Source: Scenedesmus sp. ARA3
Lineage: Eukaryota; Chlorophyta; Chlorophyceae; Sphaeropleales; Scenedesmaceae
Assembly: GCA_004335835.1 (NCBI GenBank)
Contig: RWJK01001353.1
Location: forward strand, 62,001-126,000
Length of the DNA: 64,000 nucleotides
Direction of reading: 5' to 3'
Below, one piece after another: positions 48,335 through 58,011 of this stretch. Numbering within the stretch: position 1 is the first letter of the stretch; each line of letters opens with the position of its first letter. Below the pieces are notes generated by a model. It did not search any database and was not told where the DNA came from. It saw only the letters and a list, made by a program, of their open reading frames with translations. A program made the position numbers and the translations under genes.

Positions 48335-49204
48335 CTTCACCACCAGCAGTGGCAACAACAGCACCAGCACCACAAAGCCAACCATGTGCCTGCAAACCTG
48401 CAGTGCCCATGTGTTATCGCACAAGGCATCAGTGCTTTGCATCCGCTTGCAAGGCACAACAGAACTAAGCACAGGCAAACCGTGCTTGCAGCCAAGGCCG
48501 GCCAAGGACGCGGCAGCGCACACGTCTGCCATGCGCATGCGCTTCGTTGCATCAAACAAAAGCACCTTGCCTTCAGCTAGATCATGCTGCTGCTGCTGCT
48601 GCTGCTGCTGCAAATCATGCCAGCCATTGCGGGTGCGGTGCGTGTGAGCAAGATCAACCAGGATGGGCTGGAGGACCGCGCGTACAGGCTGCACTACAAC
48701 AAGGGCCAGAACAGGACAGACCTGTTCGCACAGGTACTGATGTTGCCAGCGTTAAGCCGCTCAATGTGCAGCACAATTCTGTAAAGTGAGAGCTGAGTGC
48801 AGAGTGCATAGCTTGTGGGGCTTCAACGCCAAGTAAGCATGGCACAGCAGCACAGCTAGCACCAGCATGTGGTGATTCATGCTACAAGCTGGACAGATCT
48901 GCAACTTTGCAGGTATACCGCTCAGTCTGGTGTGCATCACCTGCACACTAGTGCAACCCGCTGCTGTGTGCATCACCTGCACACTAGTGCAACCCGCTGC
49001 TGTGTGCATCACCTGCACACTAGTGCAACCCGCTGCTGTGTGCTGATGCCTCTGCAGGCTGGTGCTGTGTCAGGGCTAGCAGCTAGCGCTGCTCTGCTGC
49101 GCGGCGCTGCCAGCGCCTCCGCGCTGCACTACCTGGGCTACAGCGCTGCAGGGGCGGCAGGTGGCATCCTGCTGCATGTGCTGACACAACCCAAGGAAGA
49201 GTAG
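47955..49204 (+). CDS. Small conserved-looking membrane protein, possibly DUF1757-like
   Basis: Three exons in phase: 47955-48177, 48624-48733, 49058-49204; 159 aa. Seen: MATGSEDFDATKSPGLHLYK, a hydrophobic stretch LGSILGVGVVAPARAAYTAL, a second (TLGAFVIVG...AIAGAVRV) across the first intron, a polar middle (DGLEDRAYRLHYNKGQNRTD) and a Gly/Ala-rich hydrophobic C-terminal hairpin ending HVLTQPKEE. The layout of short soluble N-terminus plus Gly/Ala-rich hairpins recalls small algal and protist membrane proteins such as DUF1757; that link is from memory of the general layout and weak. Intron 1 holds a long CAG tract and intron 2 a 36-bp tandem repeat. Location in the cell is unknown. Confidence 0.7.
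48239..48330. repeat. (CAG)n, about 30 pure units, in intron 1 of the small membrane-protein gene
   Basis: An uninterrupted run of about 92 bp, 60 bp after the donor site. Read through, it would give long poly-Gln or poly-Ser frames; these are not coding. Confidence 0.97.
48930..49037. repeat. Three perfect tandem copies of a 36-bp unit in intron 2
   Basis: Copies at 48930-48965, 48966-49001 and 49002-49037 begin gtgtgcatcacctgcacac and are identical. A partial fourth copy follows. The array ends about 20 bp before the acceptor at 49057. Confidence 0.97.
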
Positions 49205-50396
49205 CGCCTGACCAGAGATGCACCGCAGCATGCATGGTTGGTGATAAGGTCTGCCACCTTCGCTGCGCGGCGTGCCAGGGCTAGGTACCTCCAGCGCTGT
49301 GACCTGTTACCAGTAAGTCGCCTTGCCATCAAGGATGGGTGATCATTGCAATTTGGCTGGCAGAGTGCACCGCTAAGTCTGATTCTAGGCAGCAAAAAAG
49401 GTCCCCAGATCACTGTGTACCACAGCCGGCTGCGCATGTGGGTTGCATGCAACCATGTACGTCCTGGATGTCAGACATAGCTGGCTGTTGTAGCTGGACC
49501 CCCACACTGCATATGGTGCTTGCAGCGCCATCTGACAGTGAATGTGTGCATTAGATTTGGCATGCAGATGGGTTGGTGGGCTGTGGGTGTTGCTGTGCAT
49601 GCACGCAGTGCTGTGTACAATCGCATCTGTGCAGTGGGTGCGTGCAGCCTGCACTTGTGTGGCAGTGGCTGTTGCAGCAACTGTGATCTGTACTGGGCTT
49701 GGCGGTGCCATGTTTGCAACTTGCGATGCTTTTGGCAATGCCCAACATCTATGGTTTCTGCGATTACTTGCTCACCATCGGTGGTTGTCAGAGTGTGCCC
49801 ATCATGTTGAATGTGTCTTAGAATCGGGGTTGCCATTATCCACCTCATCATCAACATCTTCCACAAGTGTTCCAGTTGATAATAACAAGGGCGTGTTCTG
49901 ATTTGTACACAGCTGCCAACTGCTGATATCATTGATGAATCCCCTGGGCCATGCCTTGTTCTGTCCTGTTGTACATGTTGAAGCATTCACTCTGTGCTGA
50001 CAGAGGCTTTGTGCAGGCGTCAAGCCATCGTTGAGTCTCGTGGTTTGCATGCACAGTTGCTGCAACGTCACAACATATCATTGGTTGCATGCGCAGCTGC
50101 TGTATTGTCACAACGTGTCTGTGGCGTAGCATCTTGTTGGCTCGTGAACGTATCTGATCAGCTACTAGCTGATGTTAGTGACCATGGCTGTAACCCTTGT
50201 ATGTCATACAAACATCACTAGCAAGCCACCCAGGCGTCCAGCGGCTATGTTCAACGCAACCTAAAATCCTGATGCATCCAAATCCTTGTGCATCCATGGC
50301 CTTGGCCGTTGCACGACATGGAGTTCCGCATCGTTACAAAACCACGCATATCCTGAGTGCACGCCTGAATGCACACTTTACTAGAGTGCAGCCGAG
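49205..50396. other. Intergenic DNA between convergent genes; no gene seen
   Basis: This should hold both 3' UTRs. Open frames on both strands overlap each other and lack domain character. Confidence 0.5.
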
Positions 50397-52377
50397 CTAC
50401 AGTATCTTGGCTATATCGCTGGCCGCATCCGGCACAAGCCCCTTATCCAGCAGCCAGCGCAGAATCAAGCTGCTCGCGCGCGCATTCATCTTGCGCCGCA
50501 GCTGCTGAACCGCGGCACGCGTGCGCAGCACCTGCTCCGCTGGCTGCGCGGCTGCCCTGAACATTGCGTCTAGCTCGCTCTCGCCTTGCTGCTGCTCAAA
50601 CACTGCAGCCGGCTCCATCATGCTGTACGCTGACAGGAAGGCAGCATCCGCAATGACAGGGACACCTGGCAGGAGCAATCCAGCAGCAGCAGCAGCAGCA
50701 GCAAGGAGCACCGACTTGAGCACCATGCAGCTGATGCTGCTTTATGTGAAAAGAGCTGTGTTGCTGCGCCGTTCACTGGTGCGCAGGCTCCGCTCGCCTG
50801 CCAGCACATCAACAACCCGCCAACCTTGTTATACACGGCAGCCTATGCTATGCCATCTAAAGCTGCAGTCAGCAAAGCAAGCTCATCAACACTTGACAGA
50901 TAGCTTGCCGCTCACACCTGTCATCAGTGACGTTATGACTGCTGACGTCAGCTTGCTGGTGTAGTAGGCAGGGTTTGACAGCGCAGGCACTATGCCGTAG
51001 CAGTGGTAGTTCACTTCGTAGAAGACAGGGTCTGAGGGGCTCTTGTGCAGCTGCACATAAGACCTCAAGTCATCTGCAGGCAGCATGTACAGGCGCAAGC
51101 ACTCCTGGTCGCTCAGCGCACAGCTGCCAACAGGGAGCGCAGTGCTGCATTGCCAGCAAAAAACACGCACATAACAACATGTGATATTAGATGCAGCACG
51201 AACCCCGGCCCGCACGACAGCGGTTGGGACAGTAGGCTAGGTGCTGCACAATCGCTGACCTGGCACCGTGAAGTTGTCCATGATCTGGCCCAGGATGTTG
51301 AGCTTGAAGTTTGCCAGCGCAGCTGCGCCCTGCTGCTGCTTATAGCTGCGTATCTGCTCCCACATGCGCGTGTAGTTGCGCAGCGAGCTGTCCGTGCTGC
51401 CTGCTATGCTGAACCCGGAGAGGCAGCCTTCGCTACCCTGTTTGGCATGACAGCATAGAGCAGGCACAGAGTTCAAGGCAGCAGAAACAGTGGCTTTGTG
51501 AGTTTCAGCAAGTCAGTCCAACAACGGAACACTTTCATGGGTTACATGCTGGGTGGGCAATGTGCCTGCATGTGCCGCCGAAGAAGGTTTGCACACAGAC
51601 GCATATGAGCATAGTCGACTCAACACCAGTGCCGGCTAGTAGGAAAACATTATGACGCCTGCTCACCTCTGTTTGCTGCTGCGTGCAGGGCACTGCAGGC
51701 TGGTAGGGAAAGATGGGCAGCACCCACTCAGCTTCATGGGCTGCTGGTGCTGCTGCTGCTGCTGTGCTGCTGCTGTTTTCCTGCAAGCGACTGGCCACAT
51801 ACTGTGCCACATGGGGCGCCATGGTGAGCAGCGGCAGCTCAGGACTGAGCCTTTTCAATACATCAAAGTCTTCATCAGGCATGTGGCCGTTGTGTACATA
51901 GTAGAGAGCCATTTTGGGATCCATCTGTTTTGCGACACTGCTGATGTACTTGGCGTCCCACTCTGGGCTGATGAACCACACCAAGTCAAACTTCTCTTCC
52001 TGGTCAAACTGCTTCACATCCCGCCAAATGAAGCCTTCCATGCTGCCTATCCACCCCTTGTCCATGAAGCCATAGAGGTTGCCCTCTAGCACTGCTGCAG
52101 GGAGGAACACAGTCACTGCTGCCGAGGTGAGAGGCCGCAGCACATGCATGGCCCCAGCCACCACATGCAGGTGTATGTTGACCTGGTTGAATATTGCCAG
52201 CCGCAGCGGCCGCACTGGCAAGCCATCTGCTGCACGGATGTCGGCTGCTGATTGACTCATTTGCTGTTGCTGCTGCTTGAGGAAGAAGTGCAATGAAGTG
52301 ACCAGCAGGAAGCCTGCTGCCAGGCCGCAGATCTGCCAGTGGCTCCTGGGAGCACCAGCTACCTTGTAAGCACCCAT
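50397..52377 (-). CDS. Type II membrane protein, glycosyltransferase-like
   Basis: Likely Golgi/ER lumenal enzyme. Exon 1 (52377-51667) gives 237 residues: short cytosolic start, one membrane anchor (WQICGLAAGFLLVTSLHFF), then a lumenal domain with LRLAIFNQVNIHLHVVAGAM, FDLVWFISPEWDAKYISSVA and LYYVHNGHM. Exon 2 (51437-51260) has CLSGFSIAGSTDSSLRNYTR; exon 3 (about 51145-50918) has LRLYMLPADDLRSYVQLHK and YEVNYHCYGIVPALSNP; exon 4 (50665-50397) ends ASDIAKIL. The alternating Rossmann-like strands and the PAL-type segment suggest a GT-B glycosyltransferase; the precise family is not recognised. The exon 2 to exon 3 join does not keep phase with the obvious sites (exon 2 ends with one extra base, exon 3 expects two), so a small exon, different splice sites or a frame error is possible. 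Confidence 0.7.
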
Positions 52378-53128
52378 GGCATGTTATGCAGCTGCATACC
52401 TAGCCGAGAGGTGACCTGATGTTGCTACTTGCTGCTGTTGCTGCTGCTGTTGCCTAATGCTGTTGCTCAGCACTGCTGCAGCTGCTGCCTCAGTATTTGC
52501 CTAGCTAAACGTTTCTGTTTTGCTTCCATCAACTTATTGAGTGCTTCAATTGGTCGATAGGCCGTTGCTGCTCGGCAGAAGGTGTTGCAGGAGAAACAGC
52601 GGGCTTTGTACAGTTGCAACCAGCACGCTCTGTTGACGACTACGGAGGCCGAAATTAGACTGAATATCAGCGACTACGACGGTGCTAAGTCGGTTCAAGT
52701 AGCTGTGTCGATTTCACTGTGCTGCCCCGTGTAACCGTCACTGCCAGCTGGCAGTTGCTAGGCTGCAGCAGTGGCGCGACACGCAGAAACAGGAGACACA
52801 ACAGCGACACAGCAGGGCCGCAAAGCAGTTAAAGTACATACTTACAATCTTGCTGACGTCTGTACAGACTGTGGCCATCTGCTGCACTGACCAACAGCTG
52901 GCGGCCTAGCACTATATCTGTCCATGGTTTGGTGAGCAGTGCGCACCACCTTCCAGTGTGCGCACACAAAAGTAGTAGTGAATTTTGCTCCAAAACAACG
53001 CCAATCAACAGGGTTCTATGCAAACATGCAATTGTATGCCAAACAAGACTGAAGCCGCTGCAAGCTCAGCCAGCGGCTGCTAGCTATGATGCCGAACGCT
53101 GAGCTGCTGGCGCCAGCTCATGCTGCTA

Positions 53129-53131
<3 letters not shown>

Positions 53132-53166
<35 letters not shown>

Positions 53167-53176
53167 ACTGCTCGGC

Positions 53177-53268
<92 letters not shown>
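53132..53268. repeat. (CTG)n in two blocks, directly after the HHE2 stop codon (CAG on gene strand)
   Basis: Blocks at about 53132-53166 and 53180-53268 (around 30 units) are separated by a short interruption. On the coding strand of HHE2 the tract is (CAG)n starting a few bases after the stop codon, the same placement as in HHE1. Confidence 0.96.
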
Positions 53269-53270
<2 letters not shown>

Positions 53271-53273
53271 CCT

Positions 53274-53824
53274 TCACAGTGGCGGCGCGCCCTCGAAGCG
53301 CACCAGGTCCCTCAGGAAGTCCACCGGCATGGCAGCAGCGTTGGCCACAATGTTCAGCGGCGGCTTGTTGGGCGCCCAGGGGTGCGGCCTGCGCCGGCGC
53401 AAGGCAGCACAAAAACAGCCAAGTGGCTGGCATCAGGCCTAGTACGCTTGCAAGTTGATGCAAGGCAGGTTGAAGCATATTGCAGGCTGATTGCTACGGC
53501 AGCAGCAGCAGTAGGGACGTACGAAAGGTTCATTGCTGTCTACAAACACATGCCTGCGCATATTGCTCAGTCTGTGCACTACATTTGGCGGGTACCCTCG
53601 CTCCCTTGGGTGGTGCATCACAGCTCTTACTAATTTACTCACATGCTGTTCTTACTAATTCACTGCTTGCTGTTGCCAGTTGACTGCGTACCTGGATGGC
53701 AGGTGCAGCTTGGACGTCTCCCACAGCCGCCCCAGCTGCATGAGGTAGTCGCTGCTGACACCCTCCGCAGCAGCAAAGCGGGGCAGCAGGTCGTCCTCCT
53801 CCTCGTGCATGTGGTGCAGCAGCA

Positions 53825-53862
<38 letters not shown>

Positions 53863-55391
53863 GCAGGCAGCAAGGAGCTCCACAAGTTGGTGCGAGGCAC
53901 AAGCTCCTGCAACAGCATATCTAGCTCCCAGCCACGCTGTGCCCTCAGCTCACTGTGGATTCAGAAGATGAGCACTTGCAGTTTGCATCACAGCTGTGTG
54001 TTGCGCAAGTGTTACCCTGTGCTGCTTCTTTGGAGGGGTAAAGGTAGGGGGTGGGAGACCAGGGTAAGGGAGGTAGGGTGTAGGGGGGNNNNNNNNNNNN
54101 NNNNNNNNNNNNNNNNNNNNNNNGGGGAAGGGTGGGCAGGCTCACCTCCATGATGTCCTGCAGCCTCCCATCAAAGTTTGGGTCGCTCACATCAGAGCTG
54201 TCCAGCAGCGACAGCAGCTCCTTCAGCTCTGCACAGACAACAAGTACAGAGTGGTTACGCTGACCACACTGAACAAGAGGTGTTGCTTGAGTCATGCATG
54301 GAGCTGTATCAACCTGAGGCGCTCATCTGGTCTGCACCCTCAGGCTTGCTTGAGTTGTCTACACATGTTGAAGTGCAAGTAGCTTGGTGCGGCTGAATGT
54401 GACGGCGGCCATGCATGATGCGCATGGGCGGGCGTGCTTGCCCCAATCCTTTGGAGGCACTGCGAGCTTGATACACACACTGCTGCGCTACTAGCAGGCA
54501 TGGTGCAACCAACACAACCACCTCGCATCACCAGCACCGCATGCCACGCTGCTGCTGCTGCTGCGCACCCTGGTGCTCCGCCAGCAGGTGGTCGGGGGTG
54601 AGGTCGCCCAGCACGTCACGCAGCGCAGGGTACACCACCTGGGGCAGGCGAGGGAGGGGGAGAGGCAGCGCGACCAGCGGGTGAGTGCGGGAAGCAGCCA
54701 CCTAGCTCAAACCATGTCGTTTGTCTCCCACAACTAATGACAGGCAACGGTGTTGGCAGCAGCTTTGACATGCAGCTGTGAGGCAAGCAATCCCACCATC
54801 TTCAGGGTGTAACTTGGACTACAACTGCCAGTGGCAGTTATCCCAAGTGTTTGATTGCTGTGATGTGCCAGCCTGCTGCTGCACTGCTGGTGGCAGCTTC
54901 AACCTCCCGCTCCTGCGCACCTCCTCCTCCTTGGTGCTGTGCAGGGACACCTCGCGGATGATGTTCCAGGCCAGCTGTCGCTTCTGCATGGCGGTGGTGC
55001 CCGGCATCTTGTACTGCAGGCAGGCAGCAGCAGCAGCAGCAGCCGGTGAGTGCAGCATGATGTGACTCATAGTAGGGTGGGAAGGCACCTGCAACAATCG
55101 CAGCTACCTCGTCAGCACCATGCCTAAGGGATGCTGGTTGGCTGCGCAGGGGAAGAATAGGGGAAGAATACACCAGCCATGCCACAGAAAATTCCGCCAG
55201 CGGTTCACAACGACTGGTGGTAGCTGGCAAACTCCAATCAGCAGCCCTGCCCGCAGGGAGCAGTGTGCAGGTGCGCAATGCACCAGCGGCGCATCTGCAC
55301 TCGTCCCGCACCTGCTCGTACAGGCTGCGCACGCGGTCGTGGTCCTCCCTGATGAGCAGCACGATGTCCTTGCTCAGGCTGCTGATGCTCA
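53274..55391 (-). CDS. Hemerythrin-like HHE-domain protein 2
   Basis: Paralogue of the gene at 35245-37080. Exons 55391-55312, 55013-54921, 54638-54569, 54228-54146, 53825-53692 and 53388-53274 join in phase, about 191 aa. Seen: LSKDIVLLIREDHDRVRSLY, LAWNIIREVSLHSTKEEEVV, YPALRDVLGDLTPDHLLAEH, SDVSDPNFDGRLQD, HHMHEEEDDLLPRFAAAEGV and the shared tail HPWAPNKPPLN plus FLRDLVRFEGAPPL. Iron-ligand His/Glu positions match paralogue 1. The exon around HMHEEEDD is nearly identical to paralogue 1 in DNA, while other exons differ more, which may reflect gene conversion. It has one intron more than paralogue 1 (between EHQ and ELKELL). The intron at 53826-54145 contains an N gap. As in paralogue 1, the first recognised exon begins TG and needs one upstream base. 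Confidence 0.88.
54030..54135. other. G-rich low-complexity DNA with 35-base N gap in an HHE2 intron
   Basis: Runs of three to six G separated by short A/T linkers flank the gap at 54089-54123 on both sides. The pattern allows G-quadruplexes on the plus strand, that is C-rich pre-mRNA. Confidence 0.8.
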
Positions 55392-57027
55392 CTGCAGGCA
55401 GCAGCAGCAGCAGCAGAAGTGGTGCGCAAAATGGAAATCAGAACCAAAGCAAAGCACCTGCCAAGGTGGCAGTGCTCTGATGCCAGCCATGTGGGACGTT
55501 CCAATGTAGAAATGCGTACAACTATTCCAGTAAACAGTGCATAACATCTGCCGCGACCTCACAGTCTTGTGCAAATACTGGTTTGCATGCTGAAGGTTAT
55601 AGTGTTTGGACATGCCAGCTGCTGCAGCAGCAGGCGCGCACAATCGTCCAGTGCTGCAGTGCAGTATTGAATGCACGCTGTACAGCGCACGTGCATGCAA
55701 GAATGCAAGGCGGGAACTTCAGCCAGATGTGTGTCAAAGGCCCTTCCAGATATGGTAGTGCAGCTTCTGTAACCTACTTTAATCCCATCACTTAATGCAG
55801 CAGCTTGGCTTGTCATTCCCAACTGCACAGTGCAGCAGTGCGCAGGCACAGTGCACAGCGCTGGGCATGATGCCCACCTGGGGTCACAGCGCTGATCAGG
55901 CCCTGCACTGCATGGGTGATGACATCTCCGCCCATTGTTGTGCAGAACACTTGAACCAATTAAAGGCTCGCAGGAGCTGCTAGAGCACAGCCAGCCAACA
56001 ACAGTGGATGCCACACAAGGATCCCAGGCTTGCTGCTGCTGTCGTACTTGACGGGTTGGGAGGCGTTCTCTACAGTTGCAAAGCAAATCGCACTTGATCT
56101 CGCACTGTAAAAGAAGCCAGCTGATGTCTCTTGAGATGTGGGCGTTGGGTAGTTGCGAGGCAGCACGTCATCCCGAAACGCTCGGCGTCGGTGGGTTTCA
56201 TTACCACTCGGCGACATGTTGTAAACGAACGGAGCTACCCACATAAACCCACAACATTCTATGATTTTAGCTCAGCAAAATGCAAGCAACGGCCTGTCGT
56301 ACGTCTGTCATGCCTCTGTGTACTGCAAGGCTGTACAGCTGCAACAGCGGCCATGAACACTGTCAGCACCAACATATCACTGAACCTGTGCAATAGCGCA
56401 TACTGAAACATGAAGCGTGTTTAAAGCTATTACTGGCGAACGTCCCAGCATTGCCACAGCGCTGCCGTGGATGACCTGGTCAGGTGCTGCAAGCGTTGCA
56501 TCTGGCAGCTGCCATGCGTGCAGAGACCACAGAGGTTCCAAGCGACAACGATCTGCTGGCAGCCATCAATGGCACGCTGCATGCACTAGAGCTGTTGCAT
56601 TGGGAGAGCAGCAGCACGGTTGTCCAAGAACGGTTCAGGCCGCTTGGATGTCCTAGCAGAGGCAGAGATCGTAGGGCTGGTGGTGTTGCATACTATAGCA
56701 GCGTCGCAAGCTGGCACATCATGGATACATGTCAGTCTCTAGTGCCTCGACGGCAGGCACTGTCACCCGCACTCAAATTCAAATCAGTCACTGCTTCAAA
56801 TCAGTCACTGTCATGACAACCTGTGATGCGAGGGCTGATCGGCAGTTTGCTTCACGTGCCTGCAATGGTATATGTTGCTTACAAATTTCATTCTGTGCGA
56901 GTTTACCGTTGTCACCCTGTACCTGAGGCTGTTCTGGATTCGAGCCTGAGTTGTGTGGCTTCGTGCGCCTGCCCAACACATCCTGATCGCTGCTGTATCC
57001 ATATAAGTTACAACGTGTTCTGGCCCT
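55392..57027. promoter_or_regulatory. Divergent region between HHE2 (-) and NSE3 (+)
   Basis: This should contain the first exon and promoter of HHE2 and the NSE3 promoter. A plus-strand frame at 56484-56816 contains a helical-looking block (DNDLLAAINGTLHALELLHW) but has no recognised family and no clear gene structure, so it is left uncalled. Confidence 0.4.
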
Positions 57028-57970
57028 ATGAGCGCTCGATCGACCAGGGTTTCAAGAAGGAGGTCTGCTGACCCTGGAGCAGATGAGGAAGACACTGTAC
57101 AGGAGACTCAGCTAGAGAGCACGCAATCAGGCAGAGGTGAGTTTGACACCCCAGCTCTCGTGTCTGTGCACCTTGGCATGCGTTTAACTGCGTGCATAGC
57201 GCCATTGCTGCTGCAGCACACACAGCGTGGACACAGCATGCATAGCAGCGCCACATCTGTGATAGTGACACACCTACATACAATGTGTGCAGGCAAACGG
57301 CGACGAAGCAACACAGCTGATCCAGATGCAGGAGCGGCAACAGGCGCGGCAGCGGCAGCAGCAGCATATGACCAAACACCAGGAGGTGCTGCTGGTGCAG
57401 GCTTCGTGCCGCTGCAGCAGCAGCAGGTCGCTATCAGCCAGCAGGACATGGATAGCTTACAAGAAGCGGTGCGTACAAACCGCAAGTTGTCTCAACACAG
57501 CAGTTGCTTAGGGCGCAAGCAGTCCAGTGCATGCTTCACGCAGTTTGCAGCCTGCCACAAGGTCAGCATTCTTGACCTGGGGCACGCTGGCTCATGAGCA
57601 CTACTATGCACATGATTGCGTGCTTATGCTTGATACTAGCTTATTGAGTGTACACTTTTTGTTTCTCTGCTTGCAGAATGAGCGCTACAAGAAGGAGGCA
57701 GACGAGGCAGAGGCCAAGGGCGATGCGCTGGGCTTCACGCGTAATGTGAGCAGCGCTGGCACAGTCAGCAGCAGGGTTTTGGATGTCTGTCATTGTACAG
57801 ACAGCACAGGCAGCAGCAGGCCTGTCCACGAAGCAGGGACAGGCAGCAGCAGGGTTTTGGATGTCTGTCATTGTACAGACACGTATGCTGCACCTAGCAG
57901 TAGCACCAGAGGTCATAATCGGCACGTGCTGCACGTGCTTCAGCTGCTGTGGCCTTCATCCTATGCTCAG

Positions 57971-58011
<41 letters not shown>

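Noticed and set aside
48930..49037. CRISPR-like array of 36-bp repeats
   Set aside because: Units are directly tandem without spacers, in an intron of a eukaryotic gene.
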